Of a stretch of DNA of 64,000 bases, positions 23,640 to 35,600 are shown piece after piece. This DNA is from Anolis sagrei. Taxonomy: Eukaryota > Chordata > Lepidosauria > Squamata > Anolidae. Position 1 is the stretch's first letter, and the number at the start of each line of letters is the position of its first letter. The DNA lies in NCBI RefSeq assembly GCF_037176765.1, contig NC_090034.1, forward strand, positions 26,481,375 to 26,545,374, written 5' to 3'. The notes beneath the pieces are model-generated. The model was not told the DNA's origin, searched no databases, and saw only the letters and a list, made by a program, of their open reading frames with translations. A program made the translations under genes and the position numbers.

Positions 23640-26600
23640 TACTTTATTTATATTCTGCTCTATCTCCCCGATGGGACTCAGGGCGGATTGCAGAACACAT
23701 ATACGGCAAATATTCAATGCCATTATACAATTAACAAGGATATACAATACATAAACAGAGATATGGGCTGTCCCATCTTTTTCCATTTACAGCATCTGGA
23801 GGCTGTGCTCAACTCCGGCAACAGAGAAGTGCTGCTGCTTCATCTTCCATGCCGAGGAGCTTTGTTGTCCATAGATGTCCTCCTGATCGAATCGCTGGCA
23901 TGTCCTTATTGGCACCTTTTATTACCTCCCCGCTTAAAGCGGTATTTATATACTCAAATTGCTGTTTTCGATCTGCTATGTGAGCAGAAGTTGGGCTGAT
24001 GGCAGGAGCTCACCCCGACCTGGGATTGAACTGCCAACCTTTCTATCGGCAAGATTTTCTACAGCTGGCAGTTTAACCTGCTGTGCTAAAGCCTGGCTCA
24101 AAACCAAAATTATACATAAAGGATAATACAGAATTGGAGAGGAAGCCAATCTTGTTTTTTGATTTATACACTTTGGGTTTTTTGCCTTAAGTTAAGGGGT
24201 TATCTTGTAGAAGCTAGGCTTTGATACCACCCTGAGTCCCCCAGGGAAGATGGGGTGCATTACAATTACAAATAAATTGCTGTTGTTGTTGTTGTTGTTG
24301 TTGTTATTATTATTATTATTATTATTATTACATGGGGGCAGGACCTGAACCTGCTACTCATCATACTCCAGTGAGGAGGAAATGCTCACCGCCAGGTCTG
24401 TGATGTACTGAATGAGCCGCGAACGATACTCTTCGACCAGCTCCTTCAGTCGCAGCTGCAGCCGGGAGTTCTCCTCCTCTACTTCTTGGAGCTGGCTTTG
24501 AGAAGAGAGCAAAACCTGGCATCCAAGCAAAGAAAAACAAGAAAGTTTATCCTGAATATTTGGCAGCCCTGTTTTGGAAGATTCTTAAAAATGTACATGT
24601 TCTGCAAAGCCAACCAGACTGCTTCCTTCTCTCCTCATTGTTATTAATCAAGACACTTGTCTTCATTATGCTGTCATAAGTATTTATTTTGCACACTGCT
24701 GTGTTACTTTTTTGACTTCTTTTAGTATTTGTTAGTTTAGTATTCTTCCTCAGTGATTATTAATGTGGTTCAATTTGTGTAATGAAGTCTTTGGACATTT
24801 ATTTTTTCTAATGCACAAGGTCCACTCTTAGGTCATATTGGCAAAGGTGGTATTGTGCATGTGGTGGCCTTGCCCATGGGTGCACACTCTGCGTTTCTAT
24901 GCACACTGTGCATAGATATGCATGCACATTTAGCTGAGCATTCAGCTGCACAGTTGCAGCTTTGGTTCACTTACCCTCTAGCTGTCCTGGCTTGGCAAGA
25001 ACGGCTCTGAAAAGTAAGCCGTGCCTTTGTCTGCTTCTATTAAAAAGTCCTAGTTTCTCTCTTCTCCCACTTTGCTGCATTAAGTCAAAGTACAAAACGA
25101 GATCTCACTCAATTACTTTGGAGCAGGAGGAAAAGAGAGACTGGTGTCTCCTTTTTCCCAGGAGCCCCAAACAAAAGCAAAGTGTGGCAGGCACTCCTAG
25201 CTTGCCTTTTCTTCCTCACGCATAACTTTTGCTCAACTTTACCCCAGTGTAACATTGTTTGGCTACGCATGTCTCTGTGAAAAGTTGGGTGTGGTCACTG
25301 TGTAGCACCATTCGTGCCTCATTCCATATGCTTCGCAACTTGGATGTAGGATTATGACCACTGCTTGGTCCTGTTTTTTCTATTCTTAAGCATGTCCTCC
25401 TTTTCAACTTCTGCCTTTCCATTTGAAGCTTTCCTTACCGCCGACTGCTCCGCAAGCTTGTGCTGCGTGCTCCGGATCTCCTTCTTTGCTTCTTGGAGCT
25501 CCTTCCCCATTGAAACCCTAGACATGCAAAAAACATGAGCTATCCAACAGAAGCTGAGCAAACAAACCTCGATGAGCTTCTGTGTGACATAAATTGGACT
25601 GCCAGCCTGTTCATCCAATAGCTTGAGGGTTGCCTTGGTTGGCAGGTATGAATACACACATTTGGATAGGGGCAAGGGGAATGTGAAGGAACTGAAATTT
25701 AAAATGTGCAACCCCAATTATCATCTTATTTGTGGTCATTCTTGTGTGGAGAGTGCCCTAGACAGCTTGAGATGGATAAACAGGTTGACATGTAATCCTA
25801 TATGGTCCAGGATAACATAGTAGTTCCACATGCATAGCTGACAGTGGCATCATAAGAGGGGAATGCCGACGTTTCTAATACGTATGGTTTAAAAATACTT
25901 TTAAAAGAAGTTGTGTGACTAGTGGCTGGTGAAGGAAACCAAAGCCAAAGAGAATAATCTGGGGGATTTCTACCAATGAGGGATTAAGCTTTATATCCAT
26001 CCATTTGCACAATCCACTTTGGGCATGATCCACTCCAGACTGCAGAATCGTAGTAGCTCCGCACCAGCTGCTATGGCTCCATCCTATGGAATCTTGGGGT
26101 TTGTAGTTTTTATGGCACCAGAACTCTGATGGAGAAGGGTCAGTATCTTTAAAACTACCAATCAATTTAGCCATGGCATTCAGTGTGTGGTAAAATTGCT
26201 ATGTGGCTATAGCCCTGGATGTGGATTTTGTTAACACTATGCAAAAAAAAAAGTCATTTATATTATTTCATATCAGATGGTCACAGGTTCAAATCCAGTG
26301 AGCGGCGTGAGTCCCCACTGTTAGCCCCAGCTTCTGTCAACCTAGCAGTTCGAAAACATGGAAATGTGAGTAGATCAATAGTTAACGCTCCGGTGGGAAG
26401 GTAACGGCGCTCCATGCAGTCATGCCTACCGCATGACCTTGAAGTTGTTTATGGGCAATGCTGGCTCTTCAGCTTAGTAATGGAGATGAGAACCAACCCC
26501 CAGAGTCAGACACAACTGGACTTAATGTCAGGGGAAAACCTTTAGTTTTTTACATATATTAAAATATATATTTGAGTGTGTATACACTCGAATTATGGGA

Positions 26601-29600
26601 GGGAATTGTTCTGGACTGTGCTTCCCATCAAACCTCACAATTAGCTGTGTTGGCCAGGACTACTGTGCCTTGCAGTCCAACAATACCTGAAGGACCTTGT
26701 GATCAAAAATCATGCTCTAGGTCAAAGGCAGGCTACGTTGGCCGTACTCACATTCTCTCCTCTAATTTCTGCTGCTGGGAGTTGTACATTTCTTTCATAT
26801 TTTCAATCTCTCTGGTGAAGTGATCTTGGTTCCCAAAGAGCTGGGAGAAAGAGAGGAATTAATGCATCAGAAAGTATATTTACACATATTGAAGACACAG
26901 TAAACTTTATGCTGGATCAAACATTAATCTGTCTTCATTGCGTAAAAGATAAACTTAGCCAAGCAGCTGAAGTGTGGCATCAAAAACCAGTCTATTTCCA
27001 ACAGAAACGTATCATAGCATAGCACTAGAAGACCTAGAAAATGTATAAAAAATATGTAGGGTAAGTGAAACTGTAGAAGTCATACCGTATTAATTTTTAT
27101 CTAGTTTTGATCTCTTTTGGACAACTCAGGTTCCAGCTACACTGCATTATTTAGTCACTTTTATGATGCAGTGGAAATCCATGATATTATTTATTTATTT
27201 ATTTATTTACAGTTCCATCTTGTCTCCTGCACTGTGCTTATAATATAATATAATATAATATAATATAATATAATATAATATAATATAATATATTGTATAT
27301 ACATATAATATTGATAATATTATAATGTAATACAATTTACTACTACTACTAATAAAATGATATTATAATTATATCTATATATATAAAAATGCTCATGTCG
27401 TCGTGAGTGGCTTAAAAACAAAAGAACCGCTGGGCCAATACCCACCAAATTTGGCAACAAAACTCCTTACCATACAAGGTGTGATCAACAATAATAAAAA
27501 TAACAAAAAAACAAAAAGAACTTATAAATCCTTAAGAAAAGGAGAACCCATCACAGCGCATGTGTGCAGCTGTGGGGGGGGGGGGTGCACGTGCATGTAA
27601 GAGAGCTCCTCCATCTTCTCGCAGCAGAACTTGTGGCGGCAACGGCTGCTGGGCCTCCCGGAGCCAGCCGCAGCTCCACCGAAATTCAAAATCAGAAACA
27701 CCAGCCTGACCGACGGAGCCTCAAGCGAGGCAGGAGAATCAGGAGGCGGCTTCTCCACTCCATAGCAACTGCGCCTGGGGGAGGCTTGGCCCACCTTTCC
27801 CAGGAGCAGTTGCAGGCAAAGAGGACTCCTCCCCCTCCTCCCTGGCTGTTTTGGGGCTTCGCGTCCGTCCCTCCCACCCTCCATTCCCCCCAAGAGGTCT
27901 CCCAGAGGCCCAGCACCAAGTTCCGCCCGGCCTTCCACTGCTGCACGCCTCCCTTCCCGAGCCCCGGCGCCTTCCTAGGCAGGCGGGCCTCTTGCACCAC
28001 CACCACCCCCCCAGCTTCCCTGTACCCCATGGGGCAGGCAGAGTGCTGTGATCCTTCCTTCCCTTATCTTCTGTTTTTCCTCCCTCCCTTTCCTTTCCTT
28101 CTTCCCCTTCTGTTTTCCTAACTCCTTCCCACCCTTCCCTTTTTTCCTTCTTTCCTTCCTTCCTTCCTTCCCTTCTCCCCCTTATCCTCTCTTTCCTTCC
28201 TTCCTTTATCTTCTGTTCTTTCCTTCCTTCCTCCCTTCCCTTCCCTTCCTTCCCTTCTTTCCCCTTCTGTCCTACCTTTCCTTTCCATTCTTCCCTTCTT
28301 CACCTTATCTTCTGCCCTTCCTTCCTTTCCTTCTTTCTGTTATCTTCTGCCCTTTCTTTCCTTCCTTCCCTTCTTCTCCTTCTGTTTTTCCTCCCTTCCT
28401 CCTTCCCACCCTTCCCCTTCCTTCCTTCGTTTCCTTCTTCCCTTTGTCTTCTATCTTTCCTTCCTTCCTGCCTTCCTTCCTTCCCTCCCTTCTTTCCCCT
28501 TCTGTCCTACGTGGGGTGAAAGAGTGAAGGGCCCGTCGCCCCCCCCCCCCACCACCACAAGCAACTCCCAAATGTCAAGGTCTTCCCCAAACTCCACTGT
28601 GTACAAATTTTGCCATATTGAGTTTTCTTCCCAAGTTTGGTCCAGATTCATCTTTGTTTTGATTCACGGTACTCTCCAGATGTAAGTGGACTGCTATTAT
28701 TATTATTGTTATTGTTCTTATTATTATTAACCTGAGCCTGGCTATCTGTCAGGAGTGGTTAGATTGTTCTTCTCCCATTTGCCAAAAGGGGCTGCACTGG
28801 ATGGCCCCTTGAAGTATCTTCCTATCCTACGATTCTTTTATTATTATTATTATTAGTAGTAGTAGTAGTAGTAGTATTATACTGAGCCTGAATGGCCATC
28901 TCTCAGGAGTGGTTTGATTGTGCTTTTCCCTTATCCCAGAAGGGGCTGGACTAGATGGCTCTTGGAAGTCTCTTCCTACCATAGGATTCAATCATCATCA
29001 TCATCATCAAGTTGAGGCTGGCCATCTCTTAGGAGTGGTTAGATTGTGCTTTTCCCATTTTCCAAAAGGGACTGGACTTGATGGCCCTTGGAGGTCTCTT
29101 CCTACCCTACCATTCTACTATTCTCATCAACCAGAGGCTGCTTGGCCATCTGTCAGAAGTGCTTTGATTATGCTTCTCCACCATGAGGGTAGAATAGGGT
29201 TGCCACAGAGTATGCCACAGCAACGCGTGGCAGGGTACAGCTAGTATTGTATATTAAATGTAATATTACTAATAATATTACAGTATAATGTTATAGTACA
29301 ATGTAATATATAATATTAATATTGTGCTGTGATAATAATATAATATATTGTATTTACTTTTTACTTGTAATCTGCTCTGAGTCCCCTTCAGGGTGAGAAG
29401 AGCGGCATATAAATGTCATAAATAAATAAATAAATAATAAATACAGTAATTATATTCTGCTCTTCTCACCCCAAAGGGGACTCAGAGCGGATCACAGAAT
29501 ACATATACGGCATACATTAAATGCCGATTATACAATGACAAGACAGACAACATAGATAGAGGTTTATATAGGCTTTCCTATCTTTTGGCATCTTGATGGC

Positions 29601-32600
29601 TGTGCTCAGTTCCAGCCATGGGGGATGGGGTGGTGCTCTCACTCTATTTTCCCTGCGAAAGAGCTTTTTAGTCATAAACTTCCTCCTTTTTTGATATAAT
29701 TGCCATGCCTAAATGCCTCCCTGCTTTAACGCGGTACCTATTTATCTACTCACATTTCTGTTTTCGATCTGCTAGTTGGGCAGGGAGTTGGGCTGATGGC
29801 CAGGAGCTCACCTTGACCCGGGCTTTGAACTGTCAACCTTTCAGTTTACTGCAGCTGCAGCTGGTGATTAATCTACTGTGCTAAAATCCGGCCTGATTCA
29901 AAGCAAGTACTATAATGCAATTTCCAACAGCATTATATGACAGCATGGATGGGGCTCAGTTATCGTGCTCATATGTAATGCTGTGTTTTGTAGTTGCATA
30001 AAGAATTTAGAGTCCCGTTGATGAAAGATCCAACTCATGGTAAAACTAGAGTATTGTCAAAGAGATCTAGCTCTAAAAAACATCACAACAATCATATTAC
30101 TCACACTTTTCTCCAGTTTCTGCCGTTCATATTCTGAAGCCACTATGTCTTCAGGCTCAGGGGAAAAGACACAGAAAAGGAGCAAGTGTTAGATTTCTAT
30201 CAGTAGAGGAGAGACAGAGTTTTTGAGAATGTGACTTTCGGTCCATGCAAACCACTTGAAGTAATTATTTCATTCACCAAGGACTTCAAGACCTGGAATG
30301 AAAGTCTGGTGTCTGAGAGTGGATTCCTTGGTTGGCCATGGATACCTATTGCTTAACTTTGGGCAAGTCACGCACTCAGAAAACCCTATAATAGAATTGC
30401 CATAAGTTGGAAAGGACCCAAAGGCACACATCAGCAATGGCAACCCAACATTTCAGGAAGGCACCAGAAGTCAGGAAAGCTCAGACACCAAGTCCAAGAA
30501 TCCCTCATTCCTGTGATAGCCAAGCAGGCTGAGAGACTATGGAAACTGCTGTCCCAAAAAGAAATAGTTCCAAACTCTCGTGGAAGTGTCTGTTGGAATG
30601 GGTATTATTCCGACAAAGAGACATACCTTCACTTGGCGGGCAGAAAGACGCTGGACCAAAGCACGCACCCGCTTCAGCTCCTCAGATGGCTCAACCGTTT
30701 CAACATTGGGTTTGGGGAGGTTGCCCCACACATGGTGAAGGGAATTAGCTAGGTTGAGTAACTCTTTGCTCAACTCCTCATTCTTAGCAATCTATAAAAG
30801 AGACCAAGAAAGAGAACAGACTTATTAAGAAGACCGGCAATGTCCACACTCCATCACAGTTCGGATAGAAGAGCAAATGTGTTGCCATGAAAGACCCTAC
30901 ATCAGATATTTCCAAACTCTGTGTCACAACACACTATTGTGTCAGCTGCAGTATGAAGGCGTCTCCCACAGACATAACAAGAAATGACAAAAATCTTGGA
31001 AATGGTGGTTGTTATCTTACAAATCATCTTCTTTTATGCCAACACTAGATGCCTATGCTATGGTTAGTAACCCTTACCTCCTGTCCATGTTCCTTGCCCA
31101 GTGCAAGGTAATTGCTCTTCAGCACAAGGTACTCATCTGCCAGCTCCTTGCGGCTGTCTTCAAGGGCCTGCAGGCGTTCTCGCAAAGCATTGCGTTCCCC
31201 GGCCATTTTCTCAGCATGAAGCTCGACTTCCAGAATACGATTTTCCAGGGTCAAAATCTAGGAAACATATGTGTTTAAATAATATGTAAACAGCCATGTT
31301 TTCATCCTTTGGAATTCTGAGGTTTTGTAGTATGGTCAGCGGCACCAAAGGAGTCACTCTGGCTGAGAAGTAATGACTCTCCCTAAACTGCCAGACCTAG
31401 GATTTCCTAGGACAGAACCATGGCAGTGAAAGTGGGATCAAAGCACAACAATCCTGCAGTGTGAACGGATGTAGAGTCACTATCAGGTGAGATCACTAAT
31501 AAGGGCATGATACACAGCTACCATAGTCTGGCACTGTCTTGGCCTCTTGGTATTCTTTGGGGGAAGGAGGTGATGTTTAAGTTCACTTAAGTCAGTAGTG
31601 GTGATGCCAGATGGTTTGGAGGAGAATACGATGGCAATCAGAAACAGAAAGATTTTCATTCTGATGTATGCAGATGATCTAGTGCTCATCTCCTCTCTCT
31701 GTTGGGTCTTAAAAGTCTTCTGAAGGCTTTCAGAACCTACTGCCAAGAGAAAGATCTGTCAATAACTTACTCCAAAGCCAAGGTTATGGTTTTTGGCAGA
31801 CACTGTCCCAGGTTTAAATGGTCTTTAGACCAATATGCCATAGAAGAAACCCATCTATTAAAAAAAGAAAAGAAAAATAATAAGATGGCGAGGAAGGAAC
31901 ATGTAGGACAAAGGACCCCATGAGGTTGGAAGGAAGCCACAAGGTCTCTGGAAGCAGACGTACCACATTTTTCAGCTCAAAGTTTTCTGCTTCGTGTTGC
32001 TCCCTCATTTTATTGGTCTGAATCTGAAAATCCACAAAGTCCTTGGAAATCTGGTGAAGAAACAAAGGAAGGAAGTTGATCTACTGCACCAACCAACCCT
32101 CTCCCCACCCAAACCCAGCAGAGACTAACCCTGAGGTTACATGGGGCAGCTCTGGATGTATGGCTATGGGGCCAGGTGGGAGCCAAATGAAGGATTTCTC
32201 CCTCCCAAATAAGAATCCTACCTTGCTGAGCTCACCTACCACAACACTAGCTTTCTACGGTGGTGGGATTGCAAGCTCCTAAGACTGCCTTAAGTACATT
32301 TGAGGTGTTAAACTTTCCTGACTGGGCTGGGTTCTGGTGGGAATGAAGAATTATGATCTGCAGTAGCTCAACGGGTTAAACTGCTAGCTGCATAAAAACC
32401 TGCTGACCTGAAGGTTAGAAGTTCGAAGCCATGGATCAGGGTGAGCTCCCGCTGTCAGTCCCAGCTTCTGCCTACCTAGCAGTTCAAGAACATGTAATGT
32501 GAATAGATCAATAGATATCACCTCGGTGGGAAGGTAAAAGGCGCCCCATGATGACATTCCGGCAAAACATGACTAGGAGGGTCTACACACAACAGGCTCC

Positions 32601-35600
32601 TTGGCATGGCAAATGGAACAAGAGCACCTCCCCATGGCCAAAATTGAGCATCACCTGCAGACGCTGGAGATGGATAAGGAAACCTTTGCCTTTGTTTGTA
32701 TTGTATGTCATTGTTGTTACTATATAGAAGGCATTGACTGTTTGCCTATATATGTGTATACTGTAATCTGCTCTGAGTCCCCTCAGGGAGATAGAGCGGA
32801 ATATAAGGAAACTGTATTATTATTATTATCACCCTCATCATCATCATCATCTCCATTGCATTACTCTATGCATTACCTTGAGTTTCTCCTCTTCACTGTG
32901 GATCAGTCTGGCGGAGAGGTTGGTCTTGGAGCCAGCCAGGCCTCCCATTTTTTCCTGCAGCTCTCCAATTTTGCTGTAGAGCCGTTCGTTCCTGTCTTGC
33001 AACTGGACCTGCTCCACAGGAGAACAATGTTGGTTTATGGGGTGATGAAGAAGCCTTGCAGTTCTCGTCTAAGGATGTTAGCAAATGAACCCTCTATTTC
33101 ACTACTACAGTCACACTATCGTTGATAGGGGATACGTAATAGGTTGAACATCTTCAACATCACACCTCTCTTCCAACACTTGCAGTTGCCTTGATTTGCC
33201 AGTTCAAGGTCCTGCGATGACACTTCGTGTGCTCATAACCCTGCTTTCCTACACTATCGCTGTTACTTAATTATTTTTTCATTCTCATTTTTAGAACTTT
33301 GCATCTTCAGCTTTGAAAAATGGCCAAATACAGTTATAAAATATAAAATAAATAGAAAGTGGCCAGCTTGGGAATAATGAGGGCTCCTGGCCAAAGGGGG
33401 GAAAACCTATCACACTGAGGCGAATCCCAAGACTCAACATAAAATCCCTTTATGTTTCTTATGCACCTCATACACATAGCACAGATGCAATTTTGTACCA
33501 TTTTTAAAAAATGCACATGAAAATAAAGTTTGTGCATACTGAATCATCAGAAAACAAAAGTGTCAGTGTCTCAGCCACTGATGGGGATTATTTCTGGATT
33601 TCAGTATGCTTTGATTTATGTTTGCAGGTGGTAACCCTTTTCATAGAATCATAGTTGGAAGAAGACAGCACGAGAGCCATCTAGTCCAGGCATGGGCAAA
33701 CTTCGGCCCTCCAGGTGTTTTGGGCTCCAACTCCCACAATTCCTAACAGCTGGTATTGTGGGAGTTGAAATCCATAACAGCTGCCTCGACTAGCCCAACC
33801 CCTCTGCCATGCAGGAAAAGCACAATCAAAGCACCCCCGAAAGATAGCCATTCAGCCTCTGCTTAAAAGTTCCCAAGGAAAGAGCTTCCACCAGACTCTG
33901 AAGCAAAGAGTTCCACTGCTGAACAGCTCTCCTTACAGTCAGGGAATTCTTCCTAATGTTCAAGTGGAATCTCCTTTCCTGTCATTTGAACCCATTGCTC
34001 CAATGAGCCCCAGTTGCCAGGGCAGCAAAAAAGAAGCCTGCTCCCTCCACCCTATGGCATCCTTTTGCATATTTATACATGGTTCTCACGCCTCCTTCTC
34101 TCCACCTTCTCTTCTGCAGGCTAAACATGCCCAGCTCTTTAATACGCTCCTCAGAGGGATTCATGGTCTCCAGACCTTTGATCCTTTTAGTCGCCCTCCT
34201 CTGGAGACCTTCCAGTTTGTCAATATCTCTTTGGAACTGCTTTGCCCAGAACTGGACACAGTGGGATTCCAGGGAAAGAGGTCTAAACAAAGCAGAATAC
34301 AAAGGCACCACAACTTCCCTTGATCTAGACACTAGACTGCTGTGGATGCTGCCCAAAATTCCATTGGCTTTTTGAGCTGCTGCATCACACTCTTGACTCA
34401 GGTTCATCGTGTTCCCCACAAAGACTCCAAGATCTTTCTGAAATAGACTGTCAGATCTTTAAAGATGGCTCTCATTTCTCCTCTCAGCTTTCTTTTCTCC
34501 AAGCGCAACGTACCCAGCCCCCTAAACCATTCCTCATTTTTCAGTGTTACGTTTGAAGTTGTTTTTAACATGGATCAGTTTTATTGCAGACCCTCTCCAG
34601 ATCCTTAGATATAACAATGTTTTCATCAGTGAATCATAAATCAAGCATATGACCCTTACGTTTTCATTGGCGAGGCGTTGCACCTGCTCCTGGAAGGCAG
34701 CAGCACCACTGTTTTGGGGGCCGCTTCCGAACTCCATGCGATCCAAGGAAGGGGAATGGATTGGAGGTGGCTTTGAGCTGCTAGAAGCAAATCCTAGAAG
34801 AAATGGATTACAAGTGCATTTGCTGTCCCTCCCAAGGGCTTTTGCCTTGGGTTGCTATCAACTCTAGTTGTTACCAGGTGTGGCTTTTTCCTGGTTAATG
34901 AAGCGAGTGAAGAAAAAACATCTTCTCTTGGGAATCCTTTGATAGAAACACAAGCCTTGACTCTTTGCTGGTCACAAAGACAGCAACAGCAAACCCAGCT
35001 TGGGCCTCATTTATTTATGTGTTTAGTTTATGTATTTGTATTTCCCTACTTGCAAGGTGGCTGTTGATGATAACACTCAGCTTGAAAACAAAATCAGACA
35101 GGAAAAGCAGACTTCCAATAAAATGAAAGATCAAAGGCAGATTATATTAATCAGGCAAAGGCCTGAGGGCAGAAAACTGAGTTTTTTAGACTTTCAATAA
35201 ATAAATAACATTCCTTGTTTCTGTGTGCTCTCTGTGTGCACCAGTGAGAACTGTTGTGCTAGTAATAACTACAAGGGGGCATTATTGAGCTGTTGTCATA
35301 TTAGAGCAGCGTTTCTCAACCTGGGGGTCAGGACCCCTGCAGGGATCGTAAGGGGGTGTCAGAGGGGTCACCAAAGACCATCAGGAAACATAGTATTTTC
35401 CGTTGGTCGTGGGGATTCTGTGTGGGAAGTTTGACCCAATTCTATCATTGGTGAGGTACAGAATGCTCTTTGATTGTAGGTGAACTATAAATCCCAGCAA
35501 CTACAACTCCCAAATGTCAATGTCTGTTTTCCCCAAACTCCACCAGTGTTCACATTTGGGCATATTAAGTATTCAAGCCAAATTTTGTCCAGATCCATCC

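Larger units (their letters stand above)
27374..29244 (+). mobile_element. Helitron 2, ~1.87 kb, non-autonomous, composite cargo
   Basis: 5' TCTATATATATAAAAATG preceded by A. 3' hairpin GCCACAGCAACGCGTGGC then GGGTACAGCTAG followed by T. Cargo in order: a GC-rich block (27600-28040), a (CCTT)n tract (28040-28505), a fragment of the module shared with hATs (28555-28690), and a tandem array of CR1 3' tails (28733-29212). No replicase ORF. In the CCDC78 intron between exons 7 and 8. Confidence 0.8.

Noticed and set aside
28048-28571. Long open frames rich in Phe/Pro/Ser (plus) and Lys/Arg/Glu/Gly (minus)
   Set aside because: They are produced by the (CCTT)n tract in Helitron 2, with no stop codons possible in much of the repeat. 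The same applies at 57667-58290.
32350-32430. tRNA gene
   Set aside because: A and B boxes are present, but no tRNA cloverleaf with proper acceptor stem is formed and the sequence continues into a SINE body.
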